Shown: positions 8,271-14,948, counted from the stretch's first letter. The stretch is 15,203 nt of DNA from Mesorhizobium sp. (GCA_030698645.1 JAUYMV010000018.1:1-15203), one strand, 5' to 3'. A program made the numbers and translations. The notes: generated from the sequence alone by a model not told the origin.

Positions 8271-8696
8271 CTATCCGGCCAGCGCGGCGCGGATCCTGTC
8301 GGCGTTCGCCGCCAGCACCTCGGGCTTTTCCATGCCGCCGGCATGCGGCTTCAGCGGGATACCGTCGAATCGCGGAATGACATGGACGTGCAGGTGGAAG
8401 ACGGTCTGGCCGGAGGCCGGTTCGTTGAACTGAATGATCGTGACCCCATCGGCCGCAAACGCCGCTTTCACGGCGATGGCGATCTTCTGCACGACGGCAA
8501 ACAGCGGGGCGAGGGCGGCCGGATCGGCATCGAGCATGTTGCGCGAGGGTATTTTGGGAATCACCAGCGCATGGCCGGCGCCTTGCGGCATGACGTCCAT
8601 GAAGGCCAGCGTGTCGGCGTCCTCGTAGAGCTTGTGGCAGGGCAGCTCGCCGCGCAGGATTTTTGCAAAGACGTTCGTATTGTCGTAGCCGCTCAT
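8271..8696 (-). CDS. HIT family nucleotide hydrolase (HINT-like)
   Basis: Histidine-triad protein expected to hydrolyse nucleotidyl conjugates such as AMP-lysine or adenosine phosphoramidates in the cytoplasm. The 141-residue protein has the typical start NVFAKILRGELPCHKLYEDA, the LVIPK strand at 44-48, and the catalytic triad motif HLHVHV at 101-106 followed by IPRF. The C-terminal 30 residues are a variable extension. ATG 8696 has GAGGA five bases upstream. It is divergent from the SMR gene (82 bases apart) and on the same strand as the acyltransferase-phosphodiesterase-ridA operon, from which the SMR gene separates it. The exact substrate cannot be told from sequence. Confidence 0.92.
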   Translation of the reverse strand: MSGYDNTNVFAKILRGELPCHKLYEDADTLAFMDVMPQGAGHALVIPKIPSRNMLDADPAALAPLFAVVQKIAIAVKAAFAADGVTIIQFNEPASGQTVFHLHVHVIPRFDGIPLKPHAGGMEKPEVLAANADRIRAALAG

Positions 8697-8749
8697 CGCT
8701 TCCTCGTGCAGTCTTCATCTGCCCGATCATCGGTTCCGGGCACAACTGA

Positions 8750-8778
8750 AGTCAACCCGTGCCGTCCCGGAGTCAACC
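8750..8778 (+). repeat. AGTCAACC direct repeat before the SMR gene
   Basis: AGTCAACC occurs at 8750-8757 and again at 8771-8778, directly before the SMR start codon. The 21-base period equals about two helical turns. It could be a regulator site or chance; the short length makes chance quite possible. The 82-base HIT/SMR divergent gap otherwise shows only ribosome sites and a CCGATCATCGG dyad near 8723. Confidence 0.3.
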
Positions 8779-9117
8779 ATGAACGCGAACCACGCCTGGC
8801 TTGTTGCCGCGATCGCCTTCGAGGTCATGGCAACCACCGCGTTGAAGGAGACGCAAGGATTCACGCGCCTGGCGCCATCGCTGCTGACCATCGCCGGCTA
8901 TGCGCTTGCCTTCTACTTCCTGTCGCTTCCACTGCGCACGCTGCCCGTCGGCATCGTCTATGCGATCTGGTGCGGCGGCGGCATCGTCCTGATCACGGCG
9001 ATCGGCTTCTTCGTCTATCGCCAGGCGCTCGACCTGCCGGCGCTGGCCGGAATCGTACTGATCATGGCGGGTGTCTTGGTGATCAATCTGTTTTCGGCGA
9101 CGATTCGGCACGGATGA
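8779..9117 (+). CDS. Small multidrug resistance (SMR) family exporter, EmrE-like
   Basis: Four-helix inner-membrane antiporter that works as a dimer and exchanges protons for cationic drugs or quaternary ammonium compounds. It is 112 residues, about the length of EmrE (110). The essential membrane glutamate is Glu15 (AFEVMATTALK), and Tyr41, Tyr61 and Trp64 align with EmrE substrate-site residues Tyr40, Tyr60 and Trp63. GIVYAIWCGGGIVLI closely tracks EmrE GIAYAIWSGVGIVLI, and the shared QGFTRL/EGFTRL and LDLPA stretches favour a Qac/EmrE-type exporter over a guanidinium (Gdx) exporter. ATG 8779 has GGAG about six bases upstream. The last 35 bases overlap the 3' end of the converging acyltransferase gene. 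No second SMR gene is adjacent, so it probably acts as a homodimer. Confidence 0.93.
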   Translation: MNANHAWLVAAIAFEVMATTALKETQGFTRLAPSLLTIAGYALAFYFLSLPLRTLPVGIVYAIWCGGGIVLITAIGFFVYRQALDLPALAGIVLIMAGVLVINLFSATIRHG

Positions 9118-10327
9118 CGATATCGCCCTTCCGGAAAGGCCCGCGCTCCTCAAGATATTCTCCGATCTGGGCGACTTCCTGGCGTTCGCGTACAAGATAC
9201 TCCGCCACCGCCCGGCGCAGGCCCGGATGCGCGATGTAGTGCGCCGACTGCGTCGTCACCGGCATGTAGCCGCGCGCCAGCTTGTGCTCGCCCTGCGCGC
9301 CAGCCTCCACGACCTTCAGCCCGCGCTCGATGGCGAAATCGATCGCCTGATGGTAGCAGACCTCGAAATGCAGGAAGGGGTGGTCCTCGACGCAGCCCCA
9401 GTTGCGGCCGAACAATCGGTCCGAGCCGATGAAGTTGATAGCCCCGGCGACATAGCGGCCGCCGCGTTTCGCCATCACGAGCAGCACGTCGTCCGCCATC
9501 CGCTCGCCGATCAGCGAGAAGAAGGTGCGATTGAGATAGGGTCGGCCCCACTTGCGGCTGCCGGTGTCGATATAGAAACGGTAGAAATCGTCCCAGACGG
9601 CCTCGGTCAGGTCCGCCCCGGTCAGCCGGTCGATGCTGATTCCATTGGCGATCGCGGCGGCGCGCTCCTTGCGCAGGTTCTTGCGCTTTCGCGAGGCAAG
9701 GGTATCGAGAAAGTCCTCATACGAGCCGTAGCCCTCGTTGAAGAAATGGAACTGCTGGTCGATGCGGCGCAGGAAGCCGGCCGCCTCCAGCGCATCGACA
9801 TCCTCGGCGGTGGCGAACGTGGCGTGCGCCGACGAGGCGCCGTGCCGCTCGGCCAACGCGATCAATCCGCCTGCCAGGGCGGCACGGATTGCGTCGGCAT
9901 CCGCATCGTGCCGCACGAGCAGGCGGGGGCCAGTCGCCGGCGTGAACGGCACCGCCACCTGGAGTTTCGGATAATAGCGTCCGCCGGCGCGTTCGAAGGC
10001 GTCGGCCCAGCCATGGTCGAAGACGTATTCGCCCTGGCTGTGCGATTTCAGATAGCAGGGCGCTGCGCCGAGCAGCGAACCGTCGGCCGCCTCGAGGCGC
10101 AGATGCTGCGGCTGCCAGCCGGTCGCGCGGACCGCCGTGCCGGAGTCTTCCAAGGCCGACAGGAAAGCGTATGAAATGAACGGGTTGTAGGCAGTTCCGG
10201 ACTCGGTTCGCGAGGCTCCGGAGAGGGTATCCCATTCGGCCTTGCCGAATGCCGCCATGCCGGCGACGGCCTTCAGCGTCGCGCCGTTCGCATCGTTATC
10301 CGTTCCGCCGCCCGCGCTTGTGTCCAT
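9083..10327 (-). CDS. COG3146/DUF482 GNAT- or FemAB-like acyltransferase
   Basis: Cytoplasmic protein of the COG3146 (DUF482) family, often annotated as peptidoglycan-biosynthesis or GNAT acetyltransferase; the true substrate is not established. It has 414 residues. Family hallmarks are NPFISYAFLSALE (48-60), FDHGWADAF (103-111), the basic SRKRKNLRKER (212-222), a KWGRPYLNR segment, and the GNAT-like half containing FGRNWGC and EAGAQGEHKLARGY (341-354). The ATG at 10327 has only a weak ribosome site; a later Met (residue 24) would remove part of the conserved N-terminal strand. It is the last gene of ridA-phosphodiesterase-acyltransferase, starting 46 bases after the phosphodiesterase stop, and its tail overlaps the converging SMR gene by 35 bp. 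Confidence 0.88.
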   Translation of the reverse strand: MDTSAGGGTDNDANGATLKAVAGMAAFGKAEWDTLSGASRTESGTAYNPFISYAFLSALEDSGTAVRATGWQPQHLRLEAADGSLLGAAPCYLKSHSQGEYVFDHGWADAFERAGGRYYPKLQVAVPFTPATGPRLLVRHDADADAIRAALAGGLIALAERHGASSAHATFATAEDVDALEAAGFLRRIDQQFHFFNEGYGSYEDFLDTLASRKRKNLRKERAAAIANGISIDRLTGADLTEAVWDDFYRFYIDTGSRKWGRPYLNRTFFSLIGERMADDVLLVMAKRGGRYVAGAINFIGSDRLFGRNWGCVEDHPFLHFEVCYHQAIDFAIERGLKVVEAGAQGEHKLARGYMPVTTQSAHYIAHPGLRRAVAEYLVRERQEVAQIGEYLEERGPFRKGDIVIRAESSPKTD

Positions 10328-10373
10328 CCGCGCTATGTGTGTCCCGTTCGCGGTTGCAACAAGGGCGTCGGCC

Positions 10374-11096
10374 TCACGCCACCGTGTCCGGGTCGAAACC
10401 CTCGAACGTCATCTGGTCGGCATGCGCGAACGTCGCCCGCACGCCTTCGGCGTCGCGCACGGTCCAACTGATGACCGGCATGGCGAGCTTTTCACGCACG
10501 AAGGAAATGAATCGGTTCGGCAGGTGCGCGACGCTGTAGGAGACGAACGAAATGTCGTGGGCAAGCATGCTGAAATGCGCCTCGAAATCCTGGTCGCGGA
10601 TGCCCCAGGCGGTCAGTCCGGCGGGAATGCCCGCGGCGTGCACCGGGAACTGGCGAATCAGCCAGTGGTCGAACGACATGATCGCGGCCTGGCCAGAATA
10701 GCCGCGCAACTGTTGCGCCACCGCCTGGACGAGGCCTTCGTCGTGGCCGGGAACGCCCTTCAGCTCGATGACGAGCGGCACGCGCCCCGCGACGAGGGCG
10801 AGCATTTCGGCAAGCGTCGGCGCGTGGTCGGCGGTGCCGCCGATCGACAGCGCGCCCATTTCGGCGGCGGTGCGCTGCCAGACCAGCCCGTCGCGGCCCG
10901 CGAGCCGGGCAAGGTCATGGTCGTGGAAGATCACGGGCACGCCGTCGCCGGTGAGCATTACGTCGCATTCGATCGCAAAACCGGTCTGCGCGGCCGCTTC
11001 GAAGGCCGACAGCGTATTTTCCCAGCGCGTCTTGTTGAGGTCGTGATAGCCGCGATGCGCAATCGGCCGCGCCGTCAGCCAGGATAGTGTCGTCAT
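10374..11096 (-). CDS. Glycerophosphodiester phosphodiesterase (GDPD family, UgpQ-like)
   Basis: Metal-dependent enzyme hydrolysing glycerophosphodiesters from phospholipid turnover to glycerol-3-phosphate and an alcohol. The 240-residue TIM barrel has the complete active-site set: His14-Arg15 (IAHRGYH), Glu26-Asn27 (WENTLSAFE), Glu43 and Asp45 (IECDV), His58-Asp59-His60 (FHDHDL) and Glu111-Lys113 (IELKG). No signal peptide is present, so it is cytoplasmic like UgpQ rather than periplasmic like GlpQ. GAGGG overlaps the ridA stop just upstream of ATG 11096, and the gap to ridA is only 10 bases, so translation is probably coupled. Placement beside an acyltransferase and opposite an envelope protein gene suggests a link to lipid or envelope maintenance, which is inference. 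Confidence 0.93.
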   Translation of the reverse strand: MTTLSWLTARPIAHRGYHDLNKTRWENTLSAFEAAAQTGFAIECDVMLTGDGVPVIFHDHDLARLAGRDGLVWQRTAAEMGALSIGGTADHAPTLAEMLALVAGRVPLVIELKGVPGHDEGLVQAVAQQLRGYSGQAAIMSFDHWLIRQFPVHAAGIPAGLTAWGIRDQDFEAHFSMLAHDISFVSYSVAHLPNRFISFVREKLAMPVISWTVRDAEGVRATFAHADQMTFEGFDPDTVA

Positions 11097-11106
11097 TGTC
11101 GCGCCC

Positions 11107-11571
11107 TCAGCCGATCTCGAATATGGCTTCGATCTCGACCGGCGCGTTCAGCGGCAGACTGGCCGTGCCGACCGCCGAGCGGGCATGCTTGCCGCGCTCG
11201 CCGAGCGCCGCGACGAGGAAGTCGGAGGCGCCGTTGGCGACCAGATGCTGCTCGGTGAAATCGGGCGTCGAGGCGACGAAGACCGTGATCTTGACCAGCC
11301 GCCGGATCTTTTCGAGATCTCCCAGCGCCGCCTTGGCCTGGGCGAGGATGTTGATGGCGCAGGCCTTCGCGGCTTCCTTGCCGGTCGCGGTGTCGAGATC
11401 GCGGCCCAGCAGGCCAGTCGCGATCAGCTTGCCATCCCTGAGCGGCAGCTGGCCGGCGGTGAACAGCAGCCCGTCCGACATCACGTAGGGCACGTAGTTG
11501 GCCGCCGGCGCCGCGGCCACCGGCAGCGCGATATTCATCGCCTCCAACCGCGCTTCGATCGTATCGGCCAT
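11107..11571 (-). CDS. RidA/YjgF family imine deaminase
   Basis: RidA proteins hydrolyse reactive enamine/imine intermediates released by PLP enzymes, protecting the cell from 2-aminoacrylate damage. The 154-residue protein begins MADTIEARLEAM, has LLFTAGQLPL (35-44), and ends with KHARSAVGTASLPLN and VEIEAIFEIG. Arg131 and Glu148 correspond to the active-site Arg105 and Glu120 of E. coli RidA, so activity is plausible. At 154 residues it is longer than archetypal RidA (about 128), mainly through the N-terminus, which marks a divergent subgroup; a different imine substrate is possible. AAGGA lies about seven bases before ATG 11571, which supports this start over the longer open frame to 11724. 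First gene of the three-gene operon and divergent from eipB. Confidence 0.9.
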   Translation of the reverse strand: MADTIEARLEAMNIALPVAAAPAANYVPYVMSDGLLFTAGQLPLRDGKLIATGLLGRDLDTATGKEAAKACAINILAQAKAALGDLEKIRRLVKITVFVASTPDFTEQHLVANGASDFLVAALGERGKHARSAVGTASLPLNAPVEIEAIFEIG

Positions 11572-11649
11572 TGCATTTCCTTTGTGGGGGACTCTTGTCG
11601 CGTGAGTAGCCAAGATTGCTATGTTTGCCTCTCTTCCGCCACGACTTTC

Positions 11650-11678
11650 TTGAACCGTGCGGCAAATTGGATCATATG
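11650..11678 (+). promoter_or_regulatory. Candidate eipB promoter
   Basis: TTGAAC (11650-11655, preceded by C) and CATATG (11673-11678) are separated by 17 bases, close to the alphaproteobacterial CTTGAC-N17-CTATAT pattern. Transcription would start near 11685, giving a leader of about 38 bases with GGAG at 11711-11714. I found no equally good promoter for ridA in the rest of this 151-base divergent gap (11572-11722). Confidence 0.5.
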
Positions 11679-11682
11679 ATCC
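11669..11682. promoter_or_regulatory. 14-bp perfect palindrome over the eipB -10 box, candidate operator
   Basis: GGATCATATGATCC is its own reverse complement and completely covers the predicted -10 hexamer of eipB in the ridA/eipB divergent region. Such placement is typical of a repressor site, but no regulator gene is adjacent and I cannot match it to a known binding motif. Confidence 0.45.
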
Positions 11683-11722
11683 GATGAGTTTGGCTGCATC
11701 CCGGCCGCGCGGAGACCACCCC

Positions 11723-12547
11723 ATGAGCGCATCGCGCTACGTCCTTCCCGCCGTCCTGCTGGCGACCCTTTTTCCGGTCGAGTTCGCGACAGCGGCCAGC
11801 GCGCTGCTGGCCCATCGGGCGGTCTACGACCTGGATCTCGGAGAGGCGTCCGAGAAGTCCGGCGTGACGGGTCTCTCCGGCCGGATCGTCTACGAGTTCA
11901 ACGGCTCGGCCTGCGAGGGCTATTCGACGAACTACCGCTTCGTCACACGTATGGACATGCGCGAGACCCAGCGCCTCAACGACTATCAGATCACCACATT
12001 CGAGGAAGGCGACGGCAAGGCCTTCGAATTCGTCACCAAATTCTTCGTCGATCAGCAGTTGGACAAGGAGACCAAAGGGTCGGCCATGCTCGACGGCAAC
12101 GGCGTGGACGTATCGCTGCAGAAGCCCGCGGCGAGCGAGATCGAACTGCCGCTCAGCCAGTTCCCGACGCAGCACATGATCGAGCTGATCGGCAAGGCCA
12201 AGGAAGGCGAGAACTTCTACGAGACGACGATGTTCGACGGATCGGACAACGCCGACAAGGTGATGACCACGACGGTCGTCATCGGCAAGAAGACCGCCTC
12301 GGCCGAGAACGATCCGGAACGCCCTGCGCTAAAAAGCCTCGTGGCGGAGCCGTACTGGCCGGTCAGCATCGCCTATTTCGACCTGGCCAAGCACGATGGC
12401 GAGGAAGTTCCGGAATACGCTATTTCCTTCAAGTTGCACGAGAACGGCTTCACGCGCGATCTGGTGATGAGCTACGGGGAGTTCTCCATCAAGGCGAAGC
12501 TGGTCGATCTCGACATTCTGGAGAGCAAGTCGAGCTGCCAGAACTAA
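11723..12547 (+). CDS. eipB: Periplasmic envelope-integrity protein, DUF1849 (EipB family)
   Basis: DUF1849 proteins are alphaproteobacterial periplasmic beta-rich proteins; Brucella EipB is needed for cell-envelope integrity under stress. This 274-residue protein has a signal peptide (1-24, hydrophobic core VLPAVLLATLFPVEF, likely cut after ATA), then the family start ALLAHRAVYDLDL. There are exactly two cysteines, Cys64 (GSACEGYS) and Cys272 three residues from the end (SSCQN), matching the pair that forms the EipB disulfide. LSGRIVYEFNGSACEGYST and YWPVSIAYFD are further hallmarks. ATG 11723 has GGAG eight bases upstream; the frame extends back to 11657, but that part lacks the signal peptide. 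It is divergent from ridA and followed at once by a RIME-like repeat. The equivalent gene lies near rpsB in other Rhizobiales, from memory. Confidence 0.92.
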   Translation: MSASRYVLPAVLLATLFPVEFATAASALLAHRAVYDLDLGEASEKSGVTGLSGRIVYEFNGSACEGYSTNYRFVTRMDMRETQRLNDYQITTFEEGDGKAFEFVTKFFVDQQLDKETKGSAMLDGNGVDVSLQKPAASEIELPLSQFPTQHMIELIGKAKEGENFYETTMFDGSDNADKVMTTTVVIGKKTASAENDPERPALKSLVAEPYWPVSIAYFDLAKHDGEEVPEYAISFKLHENGFTRDLVMSYGEFSIKAKLVDLDILESKSSCQN

Positions 12548-12651
12548 AGCGTGTCGCGATCTTTCAGATTCGCTCCGTACGCTTCAGGGCCTTGTTTTAT
12601 CGCATGTCTTTATCCCGAAACCGGTTCCCACTTTCGGGAGACATGCTTTAG
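12548..12651. repeat. RIME-like rhizobial intergenic repeat with two palindromes
   Basis: Two consecutive dyads fill the space after eipB. The first (about 12547-12584) pairs AAGCGT with ACGCTT and, inside, GCGATCT with AGATTCGC around a TTC loop. The second (12602-12646) pairs GCATGTCT with AGACATGC and CCCGAAA with TTTCGGG around CCGGTTCCCAC. Two adjacent palindromes in about 100 bp match the organisation of RIME elements, and the wording of the second dyad (CGAAACCGGTTCCCACTTTCGGG-like) is one I associate with many rhizobial intergenic regions. It touches the eipB stop and lies between converging genes, where it may also stabilise or end transcripts. Bases 12652-12724 show nothing else. 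Confidence 0.75.
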
Positions 12652-12724
12652 CCGTTCCCGAGATCGGTTGAATTCCGCAGCCGGCAACGCGAACCGCCCG
12701 ACGACGCGTAAGGCCCTGCGAGAA

Positions 12725-13786
12725 TCAGGCTGAGGCTGCTCCGGCTGATGCCGCTTCGGATTTCACATGCACGATGGAGACCGACGTGCCCGGTTCGGCC
12801 GAGACGATCCGCACGGTCGCCTGCAACTGGTCGGCAAGCGCGGCAACGATGCTCGTGCCGAGCCCGGCCTTGACCTCCGGACCCGTCGGGCCAAGCGGAA
12901 TACCGACGCCGTCGTCGACGATCGAGAGCGTCCAGCCGCCGTCGGCCGCGCGGTAGTCCACGGTGATCGTGCCCTTGCGCTGACCCGGGAAGGCGTGTTT
13001 CAGGGCGTTGATGACGAGTTCGGTGACGATCAGGCCGAGGCTGACGGACACGTCCGGGCTGCTCATGCTGTCGTCCGCGGTGACGGAAAGCCGGATCAAT
13101 TCGTGGTCCCGAATCATCGAGGCGCCGAGGCTGTCGCACAACTTGGTGAAATAGGCGCGCAGGTGCACGTCGCCAAGCTGCGACACCGCCAGTTGCTGCT
13201 GCACCGAAGCCACCGACATGACGCGCTTGTGCGCGTCGTAGAGATGCGCGCGCGATTCGTCCGACTGCACCTTGCGCGCGCTCATCATCAGCACGCTTGC
13301 AATGATCTGCAGGCTGTTGGCGACACGGTGCTGCAACTCCTGCAGCAGCACCGCCTTGTCGCGCAGCAAATCGTCCTTGAGCTTGCCGGCGGCCCGCGCG
13401 TCGGTGACGTCGGCGATCGCCAGCAGCAGCCGGACGTTGACCTTGTCGTGATAGATAAGTTTCTTCGCATTGAGGACCAGCCTGCGCGTCTCGCGGCCTG
13501 CCCGCTTCAGGTCCATCTCGTATTCGTCGATCTCGGCGTCGCCGGCGGCCGTTGCCTTGAGCAGCGAGCCAAGCTGCGGGACGCCCCACTCGCCGATGCC
13601 GAGCGCCGCCAGTCTCGCGCCCGGAACGCTCGCCGGCGCGATCTCGAATGTGCGGCAGAACGAACCACTCGCCGAAATCACGTTGAGCTCGCCGTCCAGC
13701 AACAACAGTGGCGCGTTCGAGGACGCGATCAGCGCGAGCGCCAATCCGTCGGCCGCTTCCGCGTGAAGAGGCGCTGCAACATTCAT
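12725..13786 (-). CDS. Orphan soluble PAS sensor histidine kinase, HisKA_2 family
   Basis: Cytoplasmic sensor kinase of the alphaproteobacteria-rich HisKA_2/HWE-related class, which often feeds stress or light signalling. The 353 residues have no membrane span. PAS-like domain about 15-128 (APLLLLDGELNVISASGSF, then LLAIADVTDARAA). The phosphoacceptor is His153 in LLQELQHRVANSLQIIASVL, followed by HATPase_c with the N-box ELVINALKHAF (Asn260), DDGVGIP at 291-297 and GLGTSIV near 308. No response regulator gene is adjacent, so the partner is unknown; PhyR-type or single-receiver regulators are possible for this class. The start is uncertain: the frame opens at 13954, but ATG 13786 lies just before conserved sequence, with a weak ribosome site, and ATG 13903 is a possible alternative. 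It converges on eipB across a repeat. Confidence 0.88.
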   Translation of the reverse strand: MNVAAPLHAEAADGLALALIASSNAPLLLLDGELNVISASGSFCRTFEIAPASVPGARLAALGIGEWGVPQLGSLLKATAAGDAEIDEYEMDLKRAGRETRRLVLNAKKLIYHDKVNVRLLLAIADVTDARAAGKLKDDLLRDKAVLLQELQHRVANSLQIIASVLMMSARKVQSDESRAHLYDAHKRVMSVASVQQQLAVSQLGDVHLRAYFTKLCDSLGASMIRDHELIRLSVTADDSMSSPDVSVSLGLIVTELVINALKHAFPGQRKGTITVDYRAADGGWTLSIVDDGVGIPLGPTGPEVKAGLGTSIVAALADQLQATVRIVSAEPGTSVSIVHVKSEAASAGAASA

Positions 13787-13861
13787 ATGAGTGCCGATCG
13801 GATCCCGGAGGCTCGCGCAGCGAAAGCCGTCCCCGGTGCAGACATGGGCGAGGTCAGGCTG

Positions 13862-13877
13862 ATCGATAGCTATCGAT
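13862..13877. promoter_or_regulatory. 16-bp perfect palindrome upstream of the histidine kinase, candidate operator
   Basis: ATCGATAGCTATCGAT is its own reverse complement. It lies about 75 bases upstream of the kinase start and about 130 bases upstream of the predicted rpsB promoter, inside the 374-base divergent region 13787-14160. If the kinase actually begins further upstream, the palindrome would be inside its coding region. I cannot assign a binding protein, and no clear kinase promoter is visible. Confidence 0.4.
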
Positions 13878-14007
13878 ATGATCGCCTGTCTGAAGGATAG
13901 CATGGAAAGGCCCGTCCGATGGGTCTTATTTCTATGGAAGGCGATCATCGTCATCGGCGCATTAACGCCGCCGCGCTGGCTGTCGAACGCCGCATGCCAA
14001 GCATCGC

Positions 14008-14036
14008 TTGCGTTTCCCGGTTACGCAGCCTATATG
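14008..14036 (+). promoter_or_regulatory. Predicted rpsB-tsf promoter
   Basis: TTGCGT (14008-14013, preceded by C) and TATATG (14031-14036, preceded by C) are 17 bases apart. CTTGCG-N17-CTATAT differs little from the alphaproteobacterial housekeeping consensus CTTGAC-N17-CTATAT. The predicted start near 14043 gives a leader of about 118 bases. Confidence 0.65.
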
Positions 14037-14042
14037 CCGGCT

Positions 14043-14160
14043 CATTCCACACACGGACTTTGGTGTCTGCCGGGAGAAATCCGGCTGAAACCTCCGGTGG
14101 CGTCAGGGGAAATCCCCGAAGCGTCGTTTGTCCGTGGAGGCTAACCGGAAAGGATACTAC
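14043..14160 (+). promoter_or_regulatory. rpsB 5' leader with competing pairings, possible S2 autoregulatory element
   Basis: The leader contains a GGGG-AAAT-CCCC hairpin (14106-14117). It is enclosed by two mutually exclusive longer pairings: CCTCC (14091-14095) with GGAGG (14136-14140), or CCGGT (14094-14098) with ACCGG (14144-14148). The second partner reaches into the ribosome site GGAAAGGA (14147-14154), six bases before ATG 14161. GGAGG at 14136 is itself a perfect but misplaced ribosome site, 20 bases from the start. S2 is known to repress its own operon in other bacteria through the leader, so a switch is plausible; the fold was done by eye. Confidence 0.4.
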
Positions 14161-14931
14161 ATGGCACTGCCTGATTTCAGCATGCGCCAGCTCTTGGATG
14201 CTGGCGTTCACTTCGGACACCAGACCCATCGCTGGAACCCGAAAATGGCGCCCTACATCTTTGGCGCCCGCAACAACATTCACGTCATGGATCTCAGCCA
14301 GACGGTGCCGATGCTGCACCAGGCGCTGAAGGTCGTCTCCGACACCGTCGCCGGTGGCGGCCGCGTGCTGTTCGTCGGCACCAAGCGCCAGGCGTCCGAC
14401 ATCGTCGCCGATGCGGCACAGCGTTCGGCCCAGTACTACGTCAATTCGCGCTGGCTCGGCGGCATGCTGACCAACTGGAAGACGATCTCCAATTCGATCG
14501 CCCGCCTGCGCAAGCTCGACGAGCTGCTCGCCGGTGAAGCCCAAGGCTTCACCAAGAAGGAGCGTCTCAACCTCGACCGCGAGCGCGAGAAGCTCAACAA
14601 GGCGCTCGGCGGCATCAAGGACATGGGCTCGACGCCCGACCTGATGTTCGTGATCGACACCAACAAGGAAGCGATTGCCATCGAGGAAGCCAAGCGGCTG
14701 AAGATCCCGGTCGTCGCGATCATCGATTCGAACTGCGATCCGGACAAGATCGACTATCCGATCCCGGGCAACGACGACGCGCAGCGCGCCATCTCGCTCT
14801 ATTGCGAGCTGATCGCCAAGGCCGCCGTCGACGGCATCGCCCGCCAGCACGGCGCCATGGGCGTCGATGTCGGCGCGTTGGCCGAAGCGCCTGCCGAGCC
14901 GGTGCTCGAGGAAGAAGCTCCCGCGGCCTGA
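14161..14931 (+). CDS. rpsB: 30S ribosomal protein S2
   Basis: Essential small-subunit protein that joins late in 30S assembly and is needed with S1 for binding structured messages. The 256 residues begin [29 protein letters not shown], the universal S2 start, with [28 protein letters not shown] and the later [21 protein letters not shown] all intact. The C-terminus carries a short Ala/Glu-rich tail ([12 protein letters not shown]), common in rhizobial S2. ATG 14161 has GGAAAGGA six bases upstream; a longer frame from TTG 14128 has no family support. The gene is followed by tsf, the conserved translation operon order (pyrH and frr usually follow). Confidence 0.98.
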   Translation: MALPDFSMRQLLDAGVHFGHQTHRWNPKMAPYIFGARNNIHVMDLSQTVPMLHQALKVVSDTVAGGGRVLFVGTKRQASDIVADAAQRSAQYYVNSRWLGGMLTNWKTISNSIARLRKLDELLAGEAQGFTKKERLNLDREREKLNKALGGIKDMGSTPDLMFVIDTNKEAIAIEEAKRLKIPVVAIIDSNCDPDKIDYPIPGNDDAQRAISLYCELIAKAAVDGIARQHGAMGVDVGALAEAPAEPVLEEEAPAA

Positions 14932-14948
14932 TTGCGCGGAACCGGACA

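Noticed and set aside
8697..8778. Guanidine riboswitch upstream of the SMR gene
   Set aside because: The gap is 82 bases, the CCGATCATCGG dyad lacks an ACGR loop and no tandem copy exists; the SMR protein also looks EmrE-like, not Gdx-like.
12767..13900. Plus-strand open frame of 377 codons opposite the histidine kinase
   Set aside because: Antisense shadow of a kinase whose His, N-box and G-box motifs are all intact.
13878..14144. 88-codon open frame between the kinase and rpsB
   Set aside because: It spans the predicted rpsB promoter and leader and has no ribosome site or family resemblance.
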